From contig QGGY01000011.1 of NCBI GenBank assembly GCA_003148945.1, positions 1 through 64,000 on the forward strand: a stretch of 64,000 nt of DNA, written 5' to 3'. The notes under the pieces were generated by a model that was given only the letters and a program-made list of their open reading frames with translations, ran no database searches and was not told where the DNA came from. How positions within the stretch are numbered: the stretch's first letter is position 1; each line of letters begins with the position of its first letter. Shown one piece after another: positions 42,409-52,180 of the stretch. The stretch comes from Murimonas intestini (GTDB lineage: Bacteria; Bacillota; Clostridia; Lachnospirales; Lachnospiraceae). Position numbers and translations under genes: made by a program.

Positions 42409-43935
42409 TTACTTATTCTGCATCTGTGATGCCCATTTTCCAGGAGTGACTCCTACAGACTTCTTGAATATCTGGCTGAAATACTGCGGATTATTGCCGC
42501 AACCTACCTGTTCTGCCACATATTGTATTTTTCCTGTGCCGGCATCCATGAGAAGTTCTTTTGCTCTTTTTACTCTCTGATCCGACAGATATTGTGAGAA
42601 TTTAATTCCTGTTATCCTTCTGAACTGACGGCTTACATAGTCCACATTCATATACAGGTGCTGTTCTGCGATCTTTTTCAGGGTCAGATTCTTATCTGAC
42701 AGGTGTTCCTCCACATAGGCCATAACCTTATCCACCAGTACTCCGTACTCCTGGCCGGTCAGACACAATTCGTTTTCAATCCGGCTGATTATGTCCGCAG
42801 TCATTATCCGCAGCTGTTCAATATCTTCTGACTGGTTGATCTCCTTCATCAGTTCTGCCACTTCTACTGATGAACATGCCACTATTGTAGGCAAATGGAT
42901 GCAAATACTGCTTCCCAGCATTTTTAGAAAGTCAGCCTGGGTAGCACCTTCAGCCATTAGACGCAGCTCTGCACACAGTTTTCCTGCATCATCGCCCTTT
43001 GATTTTTCCAGCTGAAGATAAATATTCTGGATATGCGGCAGGATATTCTGGTTATTGAGTATAGAGATAGGTTTAAAATTGTGTATGGCATATATAGTGT
43101 CATATCTTCTTATCCTGACAAGCACGGCTTCCAGAAGCTCCAGAAGGGTGGAGTATGCGGATTCTTCTACAGTCACTGAGTCAGAAGCTTCCCCGCATTC
43201 TGCTTTCAGGCCCCCTGTATCCAGAGCCTCATAGCAGAATAGAAGGAGAGTGTTTTTTACATAAACGCCATAAAAGATGTTTTGTTTTTGGCTTTTGTCT
43301 TCATTTTGGCGCAGACGGCCGAGTAATTTTTCCAGATATTGCTGCTCCAGGAAATAGACGTAATAAAGGCGGCATGGGTGCTGGTAGAAATCAGCATACT
43401 GTCCGTAAAATTCCTCCAGCTCTGCCAGCCTCTTCTTTAGACCGTCATCTTTCTCATGTTTCAGAGAAATGCCGTCCATCAGCAGATGATAGACAATATC
43501 CTGGCGGATCGTCTTTGTCATCAGGCTCTGCTGCTCCTTTTCCGCCAGGCGGCGCCTTGCCTCCCTGCAGTCTTCACCGGCTTTGAGAATGCTTTCCTTA
43601 ATCTTTTCTTCATTGCAGGGCTTCAGCAGATAGTGGCGTATACCATATTTCATAGCTTCCCTTGCATATTCAAAATCCTCATAGCCGGACAAGATTATAA
43701 ATTGTATTCTCTGGTCTGACTGGGAGATTTCCCTGACTAATTCCAGACCTGTTAATCCAGGCATTCTGATGTCTGTCATCACAATATCCGGAGATTCGTC
43801 CAGAATCATATTGTAGGCTTCAATTCCATTCTTACACAGACCGACGACTTCCACCCCGATACTCTCCCAGTCTATCAGTCTGGATATAGTCTCACGAATT
43901 ACACGTTCATCATCTGCAATAATTAATTTCAGCAT
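42409..43935 (-). CDS. AraC-type response regulator (YesN family)
   Basis: 508 aa. Receiver domain 1-120 with the phospho-acceptor Asp in DIVMTDIRMPGLTG and Lys in LLKPCNEEK; a central helical domain of about 270 residues; an AraC helix-turn-helix pair at about 405-505 (LTLKKIAEQHLYMNVDYVSR, KRAKELLMDAGTGKIQYVAE, QYFSQIFKKSVGVTPG). Overlaps the kinase gene by 7 bases. Likely activates the importer/GH2 operon that starts 125 bases downstream. Confidence 0.93.
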   Translation of the reverse strand: MLKLIIADDERVIRETISRLIDWESIGVEVVGLCKNGIEAYNMILDESPDIVMTDIRMPGLTGLELVREISQSDQRIQFIILSGYEDFEYAREAMKYGIRHYLLKPCNEEKIKESILKAGEDCREARRRLAEKEQQSLMTKTIRQDIVYHLLMDGISLKHEKDDGLKKRLAELEEFYGQYADFYQHPCRLYYVYFLEQQYLEKLLGRLRQNEDKSQKQNIFYGVYVKNTLLLFCYEALDTGGLKAECGEASDSVTVEESAYSTLLELLEAVLVRIRRYDTIYAIHNFKPISILNNQNILPHIQNIYLQLEKSKGDDAGKLCAELRLMAEGATQADFLKMLGSSICIHLPTIVACSSVEVAELMKEINQSEDIEQLRIMTADIISRIENELCLTGQEYGVLVDKVMAYVEEHLSDKNLTLKKIAEQHLYMNVDYVSRQFRRITGIKFSQYLSDQRVKRAKELLMDAGTGKIQYVAEQVGCGNNPQYFSQIFKKSVGVTPGKWASQMQNK

Positions 43936-45701
43936 CCCTGATCTCCCTGTAATTTTGGAATGATAAGTTCAGCGACGGCATAGTCCTCTTCATTGTACAG
44001 CCGGAGGCCATACTCATCGCCGTACTGCATCTTTACTCTTTTGTCTATATTGATAAGTCCGATTCCGTGCCCATGCGGAGTGATATCATGCGACTTAAGC
44101 CTGACCAGAAGATCTTCTTCCATTTCGGACCCTGTGTTTTTGACATAGAAATGCAGTATATTGTCCTGTTCCTTTACCTCTAAGATAATATAGCATTCTT
44201 CTACATTTGATTCCAGTCCATAGTAGATGGAATTTTCTACCAGAGGCTGTATGACAAGCTTGGGGATAGATACAGGATAGTACGCCTGACAGATGCGGTT
44301 TTCAAAATCCAGCCTGTCTTCATATCTGAATTTTTGTATTGTTATGTAGGAATGTATGATCTCCATCTCCTTGCCCACAGTAAAATCATCCTGATCTTTA
44401 TTATTCAGAGAGGTGCGAAGCAGCGTTGCCAGGGCTTCCACCATATCGGAAATATCTCTTTCACCGGCAGCCCTGGCCCGCCATTTGATAGAATCCAGAG
44501 TATTGTAGAGGAAGTGGGGATTGATCTGATTCTCCAGCGCTTTGAGCTGTGCTTCCTTTTTCAGGATTTCATTAATATAGTTTTCCTGTATCAGCCGTAT
44601 GATTGTTTCGCTCATTTCATCAAATTGACGATTCAAGGTTCCAAGCTCATCACCTCTCTGGGAATAGTCATATCCGACCTCCGGCACCCTGGTATTATCC
44701 TTTGCAAACAGCTGCATTTTATGAGTGAGTCTGCTCACATGGACCATAAGCCTGCCGACAAGCCTGACAGATAAAAAGATCACTGCCAGAAAATCTAAAA
44801 TAATGATGAGAAGGCAGATCCATTTGATCCCTGCAAGCTGGCTGGATATTCCATCGTAAGAAATGAGACAGTAATAGTCCCAGCCATATTCCTTTATGCT
44901 GCCGTGGACTGCAAAATAATTACTGCCGTCCAGCTGCAGTACCCCATATTTGCTGATCTTATTTAGATGGATCTGCTCTGAGGGATCCTGAAGCAGATTG
45001 TCGGTATGATATAAAATCTTTTCCCCATCAAGTATCACATATCCTGATTCTCCATACTGGTCTTCCAGCTTTGTGCTGTAGGAAACAAGAGCATCCATAT
45101 CTATATTCAGAAGGATAGTCCCCAGATTATCCAGCCGGAGAGTTTCAATCTGACGGATTTTCCTGGCCAGAAAAAGGCCATACTCGTCCATGTAGCCTGT
45201 TACCCAGCAGGGCGCACCGTCCTTAATATCGGCCTGCCGGATAATCTCCTGCTGTATTTCCTTCGGAGTCTTATCTGCAGCAATTATATTTGTATATACT
45301 GTGGACGTATTCATATAAAGGCTGATATATTTAAGAATCCCATCAGAAAAGGACTGGTAGTACTCGCCAATATAGGAACGCATATTTTGTACTGAACTCA
45401 TAGAAATGCTGGAATCCCGGCTGCTTTCTTTTATTGCTGTCAGATTAGCCTGCACCTTTTCTTCAGCCAGAAACATAGTGGTGAGGTTTTCCATCTTCTG
45501 CATGTATTCAACAATCTCACCGGAGGAATACTCCATGGATTCCGACAGGGTCTGGTACAGAAGCTTATTGTAAGAGCCGGATAAGATATGGACAGCAGTA
45601 AAAGACGCTGCGGCCACGACAGATACTCCTATAAGCACTATAGCCAGTATTTTTTGTTTCAATGGTATATTATTTAATCTTTTAATAATGGTATATTTCA
45701 T
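43929..45701 (-). CDS. Sensor histidine kinase (YesM family)
   Basis: 590 aa. Two transmembrane segments (about 20-40 and 285-310) bracket an extracellular dCache-like sensor; a HAMP region follows; the His-kinase region has INPHFLYNTLDSIKWRARA and the GHKL ATPase shows LVIQPLVENSIYYGL and GHGIGLINID. ATG 45701 is 7 bp from GGGAG; longer readings to 45785 lack an RBS. Such kinases sense extracellular carbohydrate and phosphorylate the AraC-type partner coded next. Confidence 0.92.
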   Translation of the reverse strand: MKYTIIKRLNNIPLKQKILAIVLIGVSVVAAASFTAVHILSGSYNKLLYQTLSESMEYSSGEIVEYMQKMENLTTMFLAEEKVQANLTAIKESSRDSSISMSSVQNMRSYIGEYYQSFSDGILKYISLYMNTSTVYTNIIAADKTPKEIQQEIIRQADIKDGAPCWVTGYMDEYGLFLARKIRQIETLRLDNLGTILLNIDMDALVSYSTKLEDQYGESGYVILDGEKILYHTDNLLQDPSEQIHLNKISKYGVLQLDGSNYFAVHGSIKEYGWDYYCLISYDGISSQLAGIKWICLLIIILDFLAVIFLSVRLVGRLMVHVSRLTHKMQLFAKDNTRVPEVGYDYSQRGDELGTLNRQFDEMSETIIRLIQENYINEILKKEAQLKALENQINPHFLYNTLDSIKWRARAAGERDISDMVEALATLLRTSLNNKDQDDFTVGKEMEIIHSYITIQKFRYEDRLDFENRICQAYYPVSIPKLVIQPLVENSIYYGLESNVEECYIILEVKEQDNILHFYVKNTGSEMEEDLLVRLKSHDITPHGHGIGLINIDKRVKMQYGDEYGLRLYNEEDYAVAELIIPKLQGDQGC

Positions 45702-45825
45702 GTCATCTCCCGGGGGATAGAATGCAGACAGATGTTGTCCGCCCATTCTTCCAGCCAATATTAAGTATACGCCTGCATGTAGCATATATCTTAGTGCTTC
45801 CGGATGGGCATACTTCGCTCCATTA

Positions 45826-45854
45826 AGTATATCTTAGCTGCGGGGCTTTATCAA
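45826..45854 (-). promoter_or_regulatory. Promoter of the YesM/YesN genes
   Basis: On the minus strand TTGATA (45849-45854) and TATACT (45826-45831), 17-bp spacer, giving a leader of about 118 nt. The sequence TTAAGTATA recurs at 45770 and 45824 in the leader. The rest of this 369-base divergent gap contains the promoter of the GTPase operon and nothing else recognisable. Confidence 0.6.
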
Positions 45855-45977
45855 GAAATGAATTCCATAGTTCCCATCTCAATATCCAGCAATAAGATAT
45901 CATAATCCATCTGTCCGGCATAGAAAAACAGATGCCTGCGGCAGAATTTGAATAAAGATGTATATGACGTATAAAAG

Positions 45978-46006
45978 TTGAATATATAACGATTAATTGA
46001 TATAAT
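45978..46006 (+). promoter_or_regulatory. Promoter of the dynamin-like GTPase operon
   Basis: TTGAAT (45978-45983) and a perfect TATAAT (46001-46006) with a 17-bp spacer. The leader to ATG 46071 is about 58 nt and ends with AGAGGTGA. Confidence 0.7.
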
Positions 46007-46070
46007 GGCATCAATGGATACAATTTAATGAGTGCGGGATGGATCCACTCAAACAGAGGTGATTAATAGA

Positions 46071-46838
46071 ATGATTAATTTTAAAGAAGCTGATCAATTA
46101 AATAAAATACTGCAGCAATTACCTGTCAGGACGGAAGATAATCAGGAAGAAGATTTGCTGGCAGAAAGTGTATCTATGGAACGCAGCAAGCCGGGAGACC
46201 TGGTTTCGGGTCTATTGGCGGGAAGAAGCCCTGAAAAACATTGGAGAGAAATGTATGTAAAGTTCTGTGGACCTTTTAACGGGGACGGCATGCATATCAG
46301 GCAGGAAAATGATTCGGATGAAACGCTCCTGTATTCTATCCTTACCCACTGCAATGACAGAGAATTGGATGAGCTGCTTGCAGAATATGGCGAAAGTTCA
46401 AAAATCGGGCAGATTATTGCCGGAATCCGTACAAAGGATGGTGCAGCCAAGCATTTGGCAGAGGAAGGCATAGACAGGAAGCTGAAGGAAATACATCCTT
46501 CGCTGTATCAGATTCTTGGGGAATATATTGAGAAGAAAGGCTATTCTACTGATTCGGATTTTTACAATTCGCTCCATTTTTCACGGCAGCTGTTCAATAA
46601 AATTAAGAGGCCCGGCTATAATCCCAGAAAAGAGACACTCTTTTGGCTGACGGCGGGGCTTCAGCTGGACTATTGGGATACCTTGAGGGTACTGAATGCC
46701 GCGGGTTATACATTCAGGAAGGACAGCAGACGGGAGACGATTATTTCCTACGTGATTAAAAACGGGCCTTATACGATAGATACCCTCAACCAGATGCTGG
46801 ACCTGTTTAATGAAAAGCCGGTTGGATACTCTGATTAG
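46071..46838 (+). CDS. Regulator-like protein with C-terminal helical domain
   Basis: 255 aa, no signal or membrane segment. The N-terminal part (1-90) is acidic and variable. The C-terminal 100 residues are all-helical (DSDFYNSLHFSRQLFNKIKR, ETLFWLTAGLQLDYWDTLRV, LNAAGYTF) and resemble an Xre-like helix-turn-helix domain that I associate with stress-linked proteins of Firmicutes; that match is from memory only. ATG 46071 follows AGAGGTGA; a GTG at 46032 lacks an RBS. It is first in the GTPase operon, so an autoregulator or adaptor is plausible. Confidence 0.6.
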   Translation: MINFKEADQLNKILQQLPVRTEDNQEEDLLAESVSMERSKPGDLVSGLLAGRSPEKHWREMYVKFCGPFNGDGMHIRQENDSDETLLYSILTHCNDRELDELLAEYGESSKIGQIIAGIRTKDGAAKHLAEEGIDRKLKEIHPSLYQILGEYIEKKGYSTDSDFYNSLHFSRQLFNKIKRPGYNPRKETLFWLTAGLQLDYWDTLRVLNAAGYTFRKDSRRETIISYVIKNGPYTIDTLNQMLDLFNEKPVGYSD

Positions 46839-46849
46839 AATATATAAAT

Positions 46850-46868
46850 GTCACTTTTAGAGTGACAA
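46850..46868 (+). promoter_or_regulatory. Palindrome between the first two genes of the GTPase operon
   Basis: TGTCACT (46850-46856) and AGTGACA (46862-46868) form a perfect dyad with a 5-nt centre and no T run. It may be an operator for an internal promoter or a transcript hairpin. Confidence 0.45.
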
Positions 46869-46959
46869 CATGAGTTAGCCGATATGTTATCCTGTGCCTA
46901 TCAAACAGGAAATGGGGTGAAGTCAGATCGGATCATTTTATATAAACATCAGTGAGCAG

Positions 46960-48267
46960 ATGCTGCCTGGCGGCGGCACAGAGACTGTAATAACCCAATC
47001 TGGGGACGGTTATCCGGAAGTTAATCTGTTTCTGGAGGATGGTTTTACGGTTATTTCCGGGGCAACACATACAAAGGAGCCGGCTCTTGATGCGCTGGCG
47101 GATATTCTTTTAGGCATCAGGCTTTATATGGTAAGGAATCAGGAAACATACATCGCTCCTGAAATCGAGGTCCGTTCTCTTCATTCTTCATATGTCAGCT
47201 GCTGTGATCCACGGGTGCTGGGGCAGATGATATATGACAGCATGATACAGGGATGGGGATTTTGGTTAAAAGGGACTGACAAAGAATCTGCTGAGGGTAA
47301 ATGCAGGCCTGATATACAGGAGGTGGGGAGAGTGAACAAAATGAATGAAGAAGATTACAGTATGCAGTGTCCATCTTTTTTGGATTTCGCCGGGAAAAAG
47401 GAGGAGGGCAGTAAGGAAAAATTCCGGCAGCATGCGCTGGATTTTGCACTTCCGATAGATGCACGTATTATCCGGGTGCTGGATACCCCGGCGGTAAATA
47501 AAGTCTTTAAAGGGGCGGTGGATCTTTCCGTGGATGCGTTTTATGGACTGACGCTATCTTCAGGTATCCGCGTGGATAATAAAGAGTCGGAACTGTCTGC
47601 TGTACTCAGGCACTGCGCAGGTACGCTTGGTATATCAGTACCTTATACTGTTGTGTCTTCCTCTGTCAGAGGCATTAACGCCATGACAATGGGGACAGAT
47701 GAATTCAGTTACATAGCGGTGAGCAGTCTGATGAAGGCAATCCTCACAGAGGAGGAAATGAAGTTTGTATTGGGGCATGAATGCGGACATATTGCTCTGG
47801 GACACGTATTGTACCACACCGTTTTAAGTTCATTCGGAAATATTGCAGAACTGCTTCCAGTGGCAGGGCCGGTGATCTATCAGGCTATTGCCTGGCCGCT
47901 TAAGGCGTGGGGCAGGCGTTCTGAGATTTCTGCGGACCGGGCCGGGCTGCTTTGCTGCCAGGATGTGGAGACAGCCTGCAGAACACTTTTGAAATTGGAA
48001 GCAGGGTTTATGAATGCGGACAGCATTGATATTGAAGAATATATTAATGATTCCAATACTCATTTAAACGAGGCGCATATTGGCAGATATGGAGAGTTAA
48101 TGACAGAACACCCCGTCTTGTCAAAACGGATGGAGGCATTGCGGCTGTTTGCGCATTCAGAAAAGTACTACCGGCTGAGCGGGCTGGTTCCTGAGCATGG
48201 AGAAATCTTGCTTGATGATAAAACGCTTGAAAAAGAAACAGGGGAAATTATTAAGGTAATTCTATAA
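46960..48267 (+). CDS. M48-family zinc metallopeptidase
   Basis: 435 aa from the first ATG. The peptidase motif is LGHECGHIALGH (His273, Glu274, His277) with the later ligand region SEISADRAGLL, as in M48/HtpX-like proteases. A hydrophobic stretch near SFGNIAELLPVAGPVIYQAIAW may touch the membrane. The N-terminal 150 residues (PEVNLFLEDGFTVISGATH) are of unknown type. The start is doubtful: no RBS precedes ATG 46960, whereas GGGGTGA at 46914-46920 precedes an in-frame ATC at 46927, and the intervening codons read like protein (GSFYINISEQM). Likely a processing or quality-control protease of the GTPase system. Confidence 0.82.
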   Translation: MLPGGGTETVITQSGDGYPEVNLFLEDGFTVISGATHTKEPALDALADILLGIRLYMVRNQETYIAPEIEVRSLHSSYVSCCDPRVLGQMIYDSMIQGWGFWLKGTDKESAEGKCRPDIQEVGRVNKMNEEDYSMQCPSFLDFAGKKEEGSKEKFRQHALDFALPIDARIIRVLDTPAVNKVFKGAVDLSVDAFYGLTLSSGIRVDNKESELSAVLRHCAGTLGISVPYTVVSSSVRGINAMTMGTDEFSYIAVSSLMKAILTEEEMKFVLGHECGHIALGHVLYHTVLSSFGNIAELLPVAGPVIYQAIAWPLKAWGRRSEISADRAGLLCCQDVETACRTLLKLEAGFMNADSIDIEEYINDSNTHLNEAHIGRYGELMTEHPVLSKRMEALRLFAHSEKYYRLSGLVPEHGEILLDDKTLEKETGEIIKVIL

Positions 48268-48296
48268 GTATAAATTAATATGACAGGAGTGGAAAA

Positions 48297-49949
48297 ATGA
48301 ATCAATTTAATTGTAAAAATGCAGAAGATATCTGTAATGGCTGCCTGGCAATAGGCAGAAAATTAGGAAGCCTGGCGATCACACAGGCTGGCAGTGAAGG
48401 CTTAAGACAGCTGCAGCATTCCTCCAAGATGAGGGCAGCCTTTATTTCCAGCAGGTTTCAGGGGCTGGCCGATGCCCTGGAAGAGGTTTTTTCTATCAGT
48501 GCACTGCCGGGAGACATGAATAGCAGCAGTGTCAGAAGTTCCGTATGTATCCGTTATGTACATTCGGATACAGAAACGACAGATGACGTGTCAGCGGCGC
48601 AGCAGCTGGCAGGAGGGGAACAGCCTGTCCATGCAGTATTTCAAAGTGCCAGTGAAAACCTGGAAAAGATGGATGCAGAGCTGATCTGTGACGTAAATGG
48701 CTTTGAGGACTTTGACTGGAAGAAGGAATTTGCGGAAATAGATTATGCTTTTTTGGTTACGAGTGCGGTACAGATGCTGACAGCTAAAGAACGGGAATTT
48801 GTGGAGCAGTGTGTAAAGAGGTACTTTGGACTGCCCCGGTTTGCGATCCTGGTTACTGATATGGGGATGATAAATGATCCAGAGGCATATGAAGAGCTTA
48901 AGTCACGCCTGGATTGGTACCTGGATTCATTAGGGAGACAGTGCCGTTCCTTTGAAGCAGGTGACGGCAGCTTGAAGCAGTATATTTTTGATAACCTTAC
49001 AAATGTAGGGGAAGAGCTGAGAAACCTCTCCGCACTGCAGACGGCTAAACTTTGCTGTGATGAGACGGCAGAGGTGCTCAATGAGATGCAGCAGCACTCT
49101 GCCGTGGATATAGAAGAGCTTGAGAGCTATATCACACAGCTGCAGAAATGCGGGGATGGGATGCGCCGCAAAGGGGCAATTGCCGCAAATAATGTACATG
49201 GGGAGCTGACTGGGAAAGCTGCATTTGAATGTATTACGGCTGTCAGGAAATATGGAAGCCAGATGTACGTAAATATCTGCGAGGGGATCGGCCAGTCATC
49301 TGATCTTGACAAAACAGCCAGAATGATTCCGGATTTTATCTCCTCTGCGTGGAAACAGCTTAGTGTGGAGCAGACAAAGAAAATGAGGTCTACTGCAGAA
49401 AATATAGTGTCTGAAATGGAAGAACAGATGCGTTTGGATGCCGGGGAATTTTTTACTGATGTGCCGGAGTGGGCGCTGGATATGATCTGTATGCAGCCGG
49501 CAGTACCGGACAGAGTTGAATTACCCCAGGGAGAGACGGAGAACAAAATAAACAGGATATCCAAAGCACTCCTTATAGGCTCTGTCCCAGTCCTGATCCT
49601 GGGCTCCCTGCCTCTGGCGCTGGGGACGCTTATCGGATCGCAGGCTATTAAAAAGCTGTCCCGGGAAAAAATCCAGGCGGAGAACAGAGAGGTATTGAAA
49701 AGGGAAGCCCACGAGATATGCCAGAGGACAACAAGTGAACTTTCGGAGGAACTGAAAGCTGCACTTATAGATATCGCAGAAAAGGCAGAAAAAGATATAA
49801 AGAGTGCTTATGATGGATTTGTCAGTGCAGTGCTTAATGAGCTGGTAAAGCAAAAGGAAAGCGCACAGCAGGTATATGGGAAGATGGAGGAAATCCGTCA
49901 GGCCGCACAGGTGGATTTACCCCGCCTGTATGCCATGATCTCTGATTAA
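48297..49949 (+). CDS. Dynamin-like protein lacking a P-loop
   Basis: 550 aa. The overall plan resembles a bacterial dynamin-like protein: an alpha/beta region (about 40-220) with VTSAVQMLTAKEREFVEQCV and PRFAILVTDMGM like the strands after the G3 motif of GTPases, a long helical stalk (about 230-410), a hydrophobic hairpin at about 424-450 (ALLIGSVPVLILGSLPLALG) and a second coiled region. No GxxxxGKS/T exists; the corresponding segment reads MRAAFISSRFQGLADAL. I call it a probable pseudo-GTPase partner of the active GTPases next to it. The assignment rests on pattern, not on alignment. Confidence 0.55.
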   Translation: MNQFNCKNAEDICNGCLAIGRKLGSLAITQAGSEGLRQLQHSSKMRAAFISSRFQGLADALEEVFSISALPGDMNSSSVRSSVCIRYVHSDTETTDDVSAAQQLAGGEQPVHAVFQSASENLEKMDAELICDVNGFEDFDWKKEFAEIDYAFLVTSAVQMLTAKEREFVEQCVKRYFGLPRFAILVTDMGMINDPEAYEELKSRLDWYLDSLGRQCRSFEAGDGSLKQYIFDNLTNVGEELRNLSALQTAKLCCDETAEVLNEMQQHSAVDIEELESYITQLQKCGDGMRRKGAIAANNVHGELTGKAAFECITAVRKYGSQMYVNICEGIGQSSDLDKTARMIPDFISSAWKQLSVEQTKKMRSTAENIVSEMEEQMRLDAGEFFTDVPEWALDMICMQPAVPDRVELPQGETENKINRISKALLIGSVPVLILGSLPLALGTLIGSQAIKKLSREKIQAENREVLKREAHEICQRTTSELSEELKAALIDIAEKAEKDIKSAYDGFVSAVLNELVKQKESAQQVYGKMEEIRQAAQVDLPRLYAMISD

Positions 49950-49994
49950 CAGCCTTTCTTAAAGGCATAAAAATAAAACAAAGGAGAGTAAAAG

Positions 49995-52169
49995 ATGGAG
50001 AATTACAAAGATGTGGAGCAACTGAGGAATGAAGTAACTGCAAAAATGGATGCATTTGCCAGACTGCTGCATCTGGCAGGAATGGACGTTGAGGCGGGGC
50101 GGATGGAGGATAAAAGTGAAGAATTCCGTGCCGGTTTATTCCAGGTACTATTTACAGGGGTGTTTAATGGAGGAAAATCTACCCTGCTGAATGCCCTGAT
50201 GCGGCAAAAAATGCTGCGTACAAGTATTAATCCAGAGACAGCGGTCATTACAAAAATCGCTAACGGTGACAGCGGGGATGAGATGGTCATTACTTTTAAG
50301 GATGGTAAACGCCCCGATGAAAAAATATCAGTCACTAATTTTTTCGAGAAGTACAGGGTAGAGAACGGAAATGAACATAAATACGAAGAAATTGATTATG
50401 TGACAGTACATAGGAAAATGCCGAATAAGACTGTAATGTATGTGGACTCTCCGGGCCTGAATAATACAGGTACTGAAGACAGGATCGCAAAAGTATTTTC
50501 AGCGAAAGCGGATGCGATCGTATTTATGATAAATGCAACAAATGCGCTGAATCAGAATGAACGCCAGTATGTGCAGAAAAATTTTGAACGCCGCAGCCTG
50601 CGCAATGTCTTTTTTGTAGTTAATTGGTGGAATATGGTGACTGAAGAAAGCACGGAGGAATTTCAAAAGAGAGTTTTCGATGAACTGCACGAAGTTTTTA
50701 CAGATACGGACGGAAGGTTTGACGAAGAACTGTATCGTTCCCGGGTGTTCTTTGTGGATGCTTACACTTCTGAATGTGCCCGGACCGGTATGCCTAAAAA
50801 AGAGCGAAAAGGAATAAGATTTGTAGAGACGCCAGTTCAGCCGGAGGATGATGAGTATACGGGAGTTCCGGAATTTGAAACGGCTCTGAATAATTTCCTG
50901 CTCTCCTCTGACGCTGATAAAGAAGGGTATAAAGGATATCTTCCTCAGATGGCTGCTATGTATAAGGCAACCGCTGAGTCCATCAACGCATATGGTGAGG
51001 AAGCAGGAAAGAGTGTGGAAGAGCTTGAAAAAAGGCTCCGTGAACAGGAAAAGACAGCCAGGGAACTTAAGCGTACAATCAATGGCATCAATCAGGCCTT
51101 TGACAGTGCACTGCAGGAAATACTGGTAAATATCAGCTCAAGCTATGACGGATTTGTACGCAGTGTTGATAATAACTGGGAAGAATATTTTGCAAACCAG
51201 GATGTAAAGTTTGGCATGAAACAGGAAGGCAAAATAGTCGCTTTGAAAGTAAAATACTGGGGGCAGGATCTTATCGGAAGATTTAAGGATAAGCCTCAGG
51301 GCCAGGAGGATAAAATGGCGCGGGACGAAGAGTTCCGTAAAATTGTGGCTCCTATTGTGGATGCCATTAATGGGTATATCAGGAAAGAGGCAGAGAAGAT
51401 GGCCCACTCTGCTGCCGCAGCCAGTGACGGAGCTATTAACCGTATGACCCAGACAATAATGGATTATTGTGAGAACATAAAAGACCTGAGTACCAGCGGT
51501 ATGGATGGAGAACAGATCCTGAGGAATATAGCGCTGTCGGCGAATGTAGATATTGGCATTATCAATGGCAAAGCCAATTTAGGACAGCTGCTTGTGGGAA
51601 TTGTATTCTTCCGGGATTTTGATAATTTATTTACTGATATGGTAAGTGGGAAATCATGGGGAGACTTTATCAAAGATGCACTTGTTACTACCATTACGGA
51701 ATACTGTATTGCGACCATAGTAAGTATATTTACAGGGACATATCTGATTTATCTGATTGCCCGCGCTCTCTGGGGTCTGCTGCGGATCAATAAGAACGCT
51801 CAGAATATTGGTAAAAAAATCATAATGTCTTCAAAGGGCGAGACTGTCCAGACATTAAAAAATGAGCATGATAGTTTTGCAATAAAAATGGAAAATAAAT
51901 TTGGAGAAAATCTGGGCAGGAGCAGGACAAAAATTACGGGTGAATTCATGGCCCAGATTGAACAGAAGGAACGTCAGTTAAAGAACCTGCTTGAAAGTAA
52001 GCGGAAGAAAGATTATGATTCAAAAACAGAACTGAAACGTCTGAACGGAATTAAAGAAGGGCTCATGGACAACTTTAATGACCTGGGCAGGATCCTGCTT
52101 GGGCGCGGCTTCTCAGAAAGTGATATTTTAGAATGGGCGGTTCCGCATCCGGCAGAAGAGGACAAGTAA
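49995..52169 (+). CDS. Dynamin-like GTPase 1
   Basis: 724 aa. G1 is GVFNGGKST (Lys61), the switch I Thr lies in ETAVITK, G3 is DSPGL (Asp151), and the G4 position is NWWNM (Asn210) in place of NKxD. A long coiled stalk follows (EELEKRLREQEKTARELKR), then two hydrophobic segments near residues 560-600 (IATIVSIFTGTYLIYLIARA) for membrane contact and a C-terminal coiled coil. Bacterial relatives include DynA, LeoA and the Campylobacter DLP pair. Start behind AAGGAG. The next gene is its tandem paralogue, with the G-domain DNA nearly identical in places. Confidence 0.88.
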   Translation: MENYKDVEQLRNEVTAKMDAFARLLHLAGMDVEAGRMEDKSEEFRAGLFQVLFTGVFNGGKSTLLNALMRQKMLRTSINPETAVITKIANGDSGDEMVITFKDGKRPDEKISVTNFFEKYRVENGNEHKYEEIDYVTVHRKMPNKTVMYVDSPGLNNTGTEDRIAKVFSAKADAIVFMINATNALNQNERQYVQKNFERRSLRNVFFVVNWWNMVTEESTEEFQKRVFDELHEVFTDTDGRFDEELYRSRVFFVDAYTSECARTGMPKKERKGIRFVETPVQPEDDEYTGVPEFETALNNFLLSSDADKEGYKGYLPQMAAMYKATAESINAYGEEAGKSVEELEKRLREQEKTARELKRTINGINQAFDSALQEILVNISSSYDGFVRSVDNNWEEYFANQDVKFGMKQEGKIVALKVKYWGQDLIGRFKDKPQGQEDKMARDEEFRKIVAPIVDAINGYIRKEAEKMAHSAAAASDGAINRMTQTIMDYCENIKDLSTSGMDGEQILRNIALSANVDIGIINGKANLGQLLVGIVFFRDFDNLFTDMVSGKSWGDFIKDALVTTITEYCIATIVSIFTGTYLIYLIARALWGLLRINKNAQNIGKKIIMSSKGETVQTLKNEHDSFAIKMENKFGENLGRSRTKITGEFMAQIEQKERQLKNLLESKRKKDYDSKTELKRLNGIKEGLMDNFNDLGRILLGRGFSESDILEWAVPHPAEEDK

Positions 52170-52180
52170 GGAGGAGCAGT

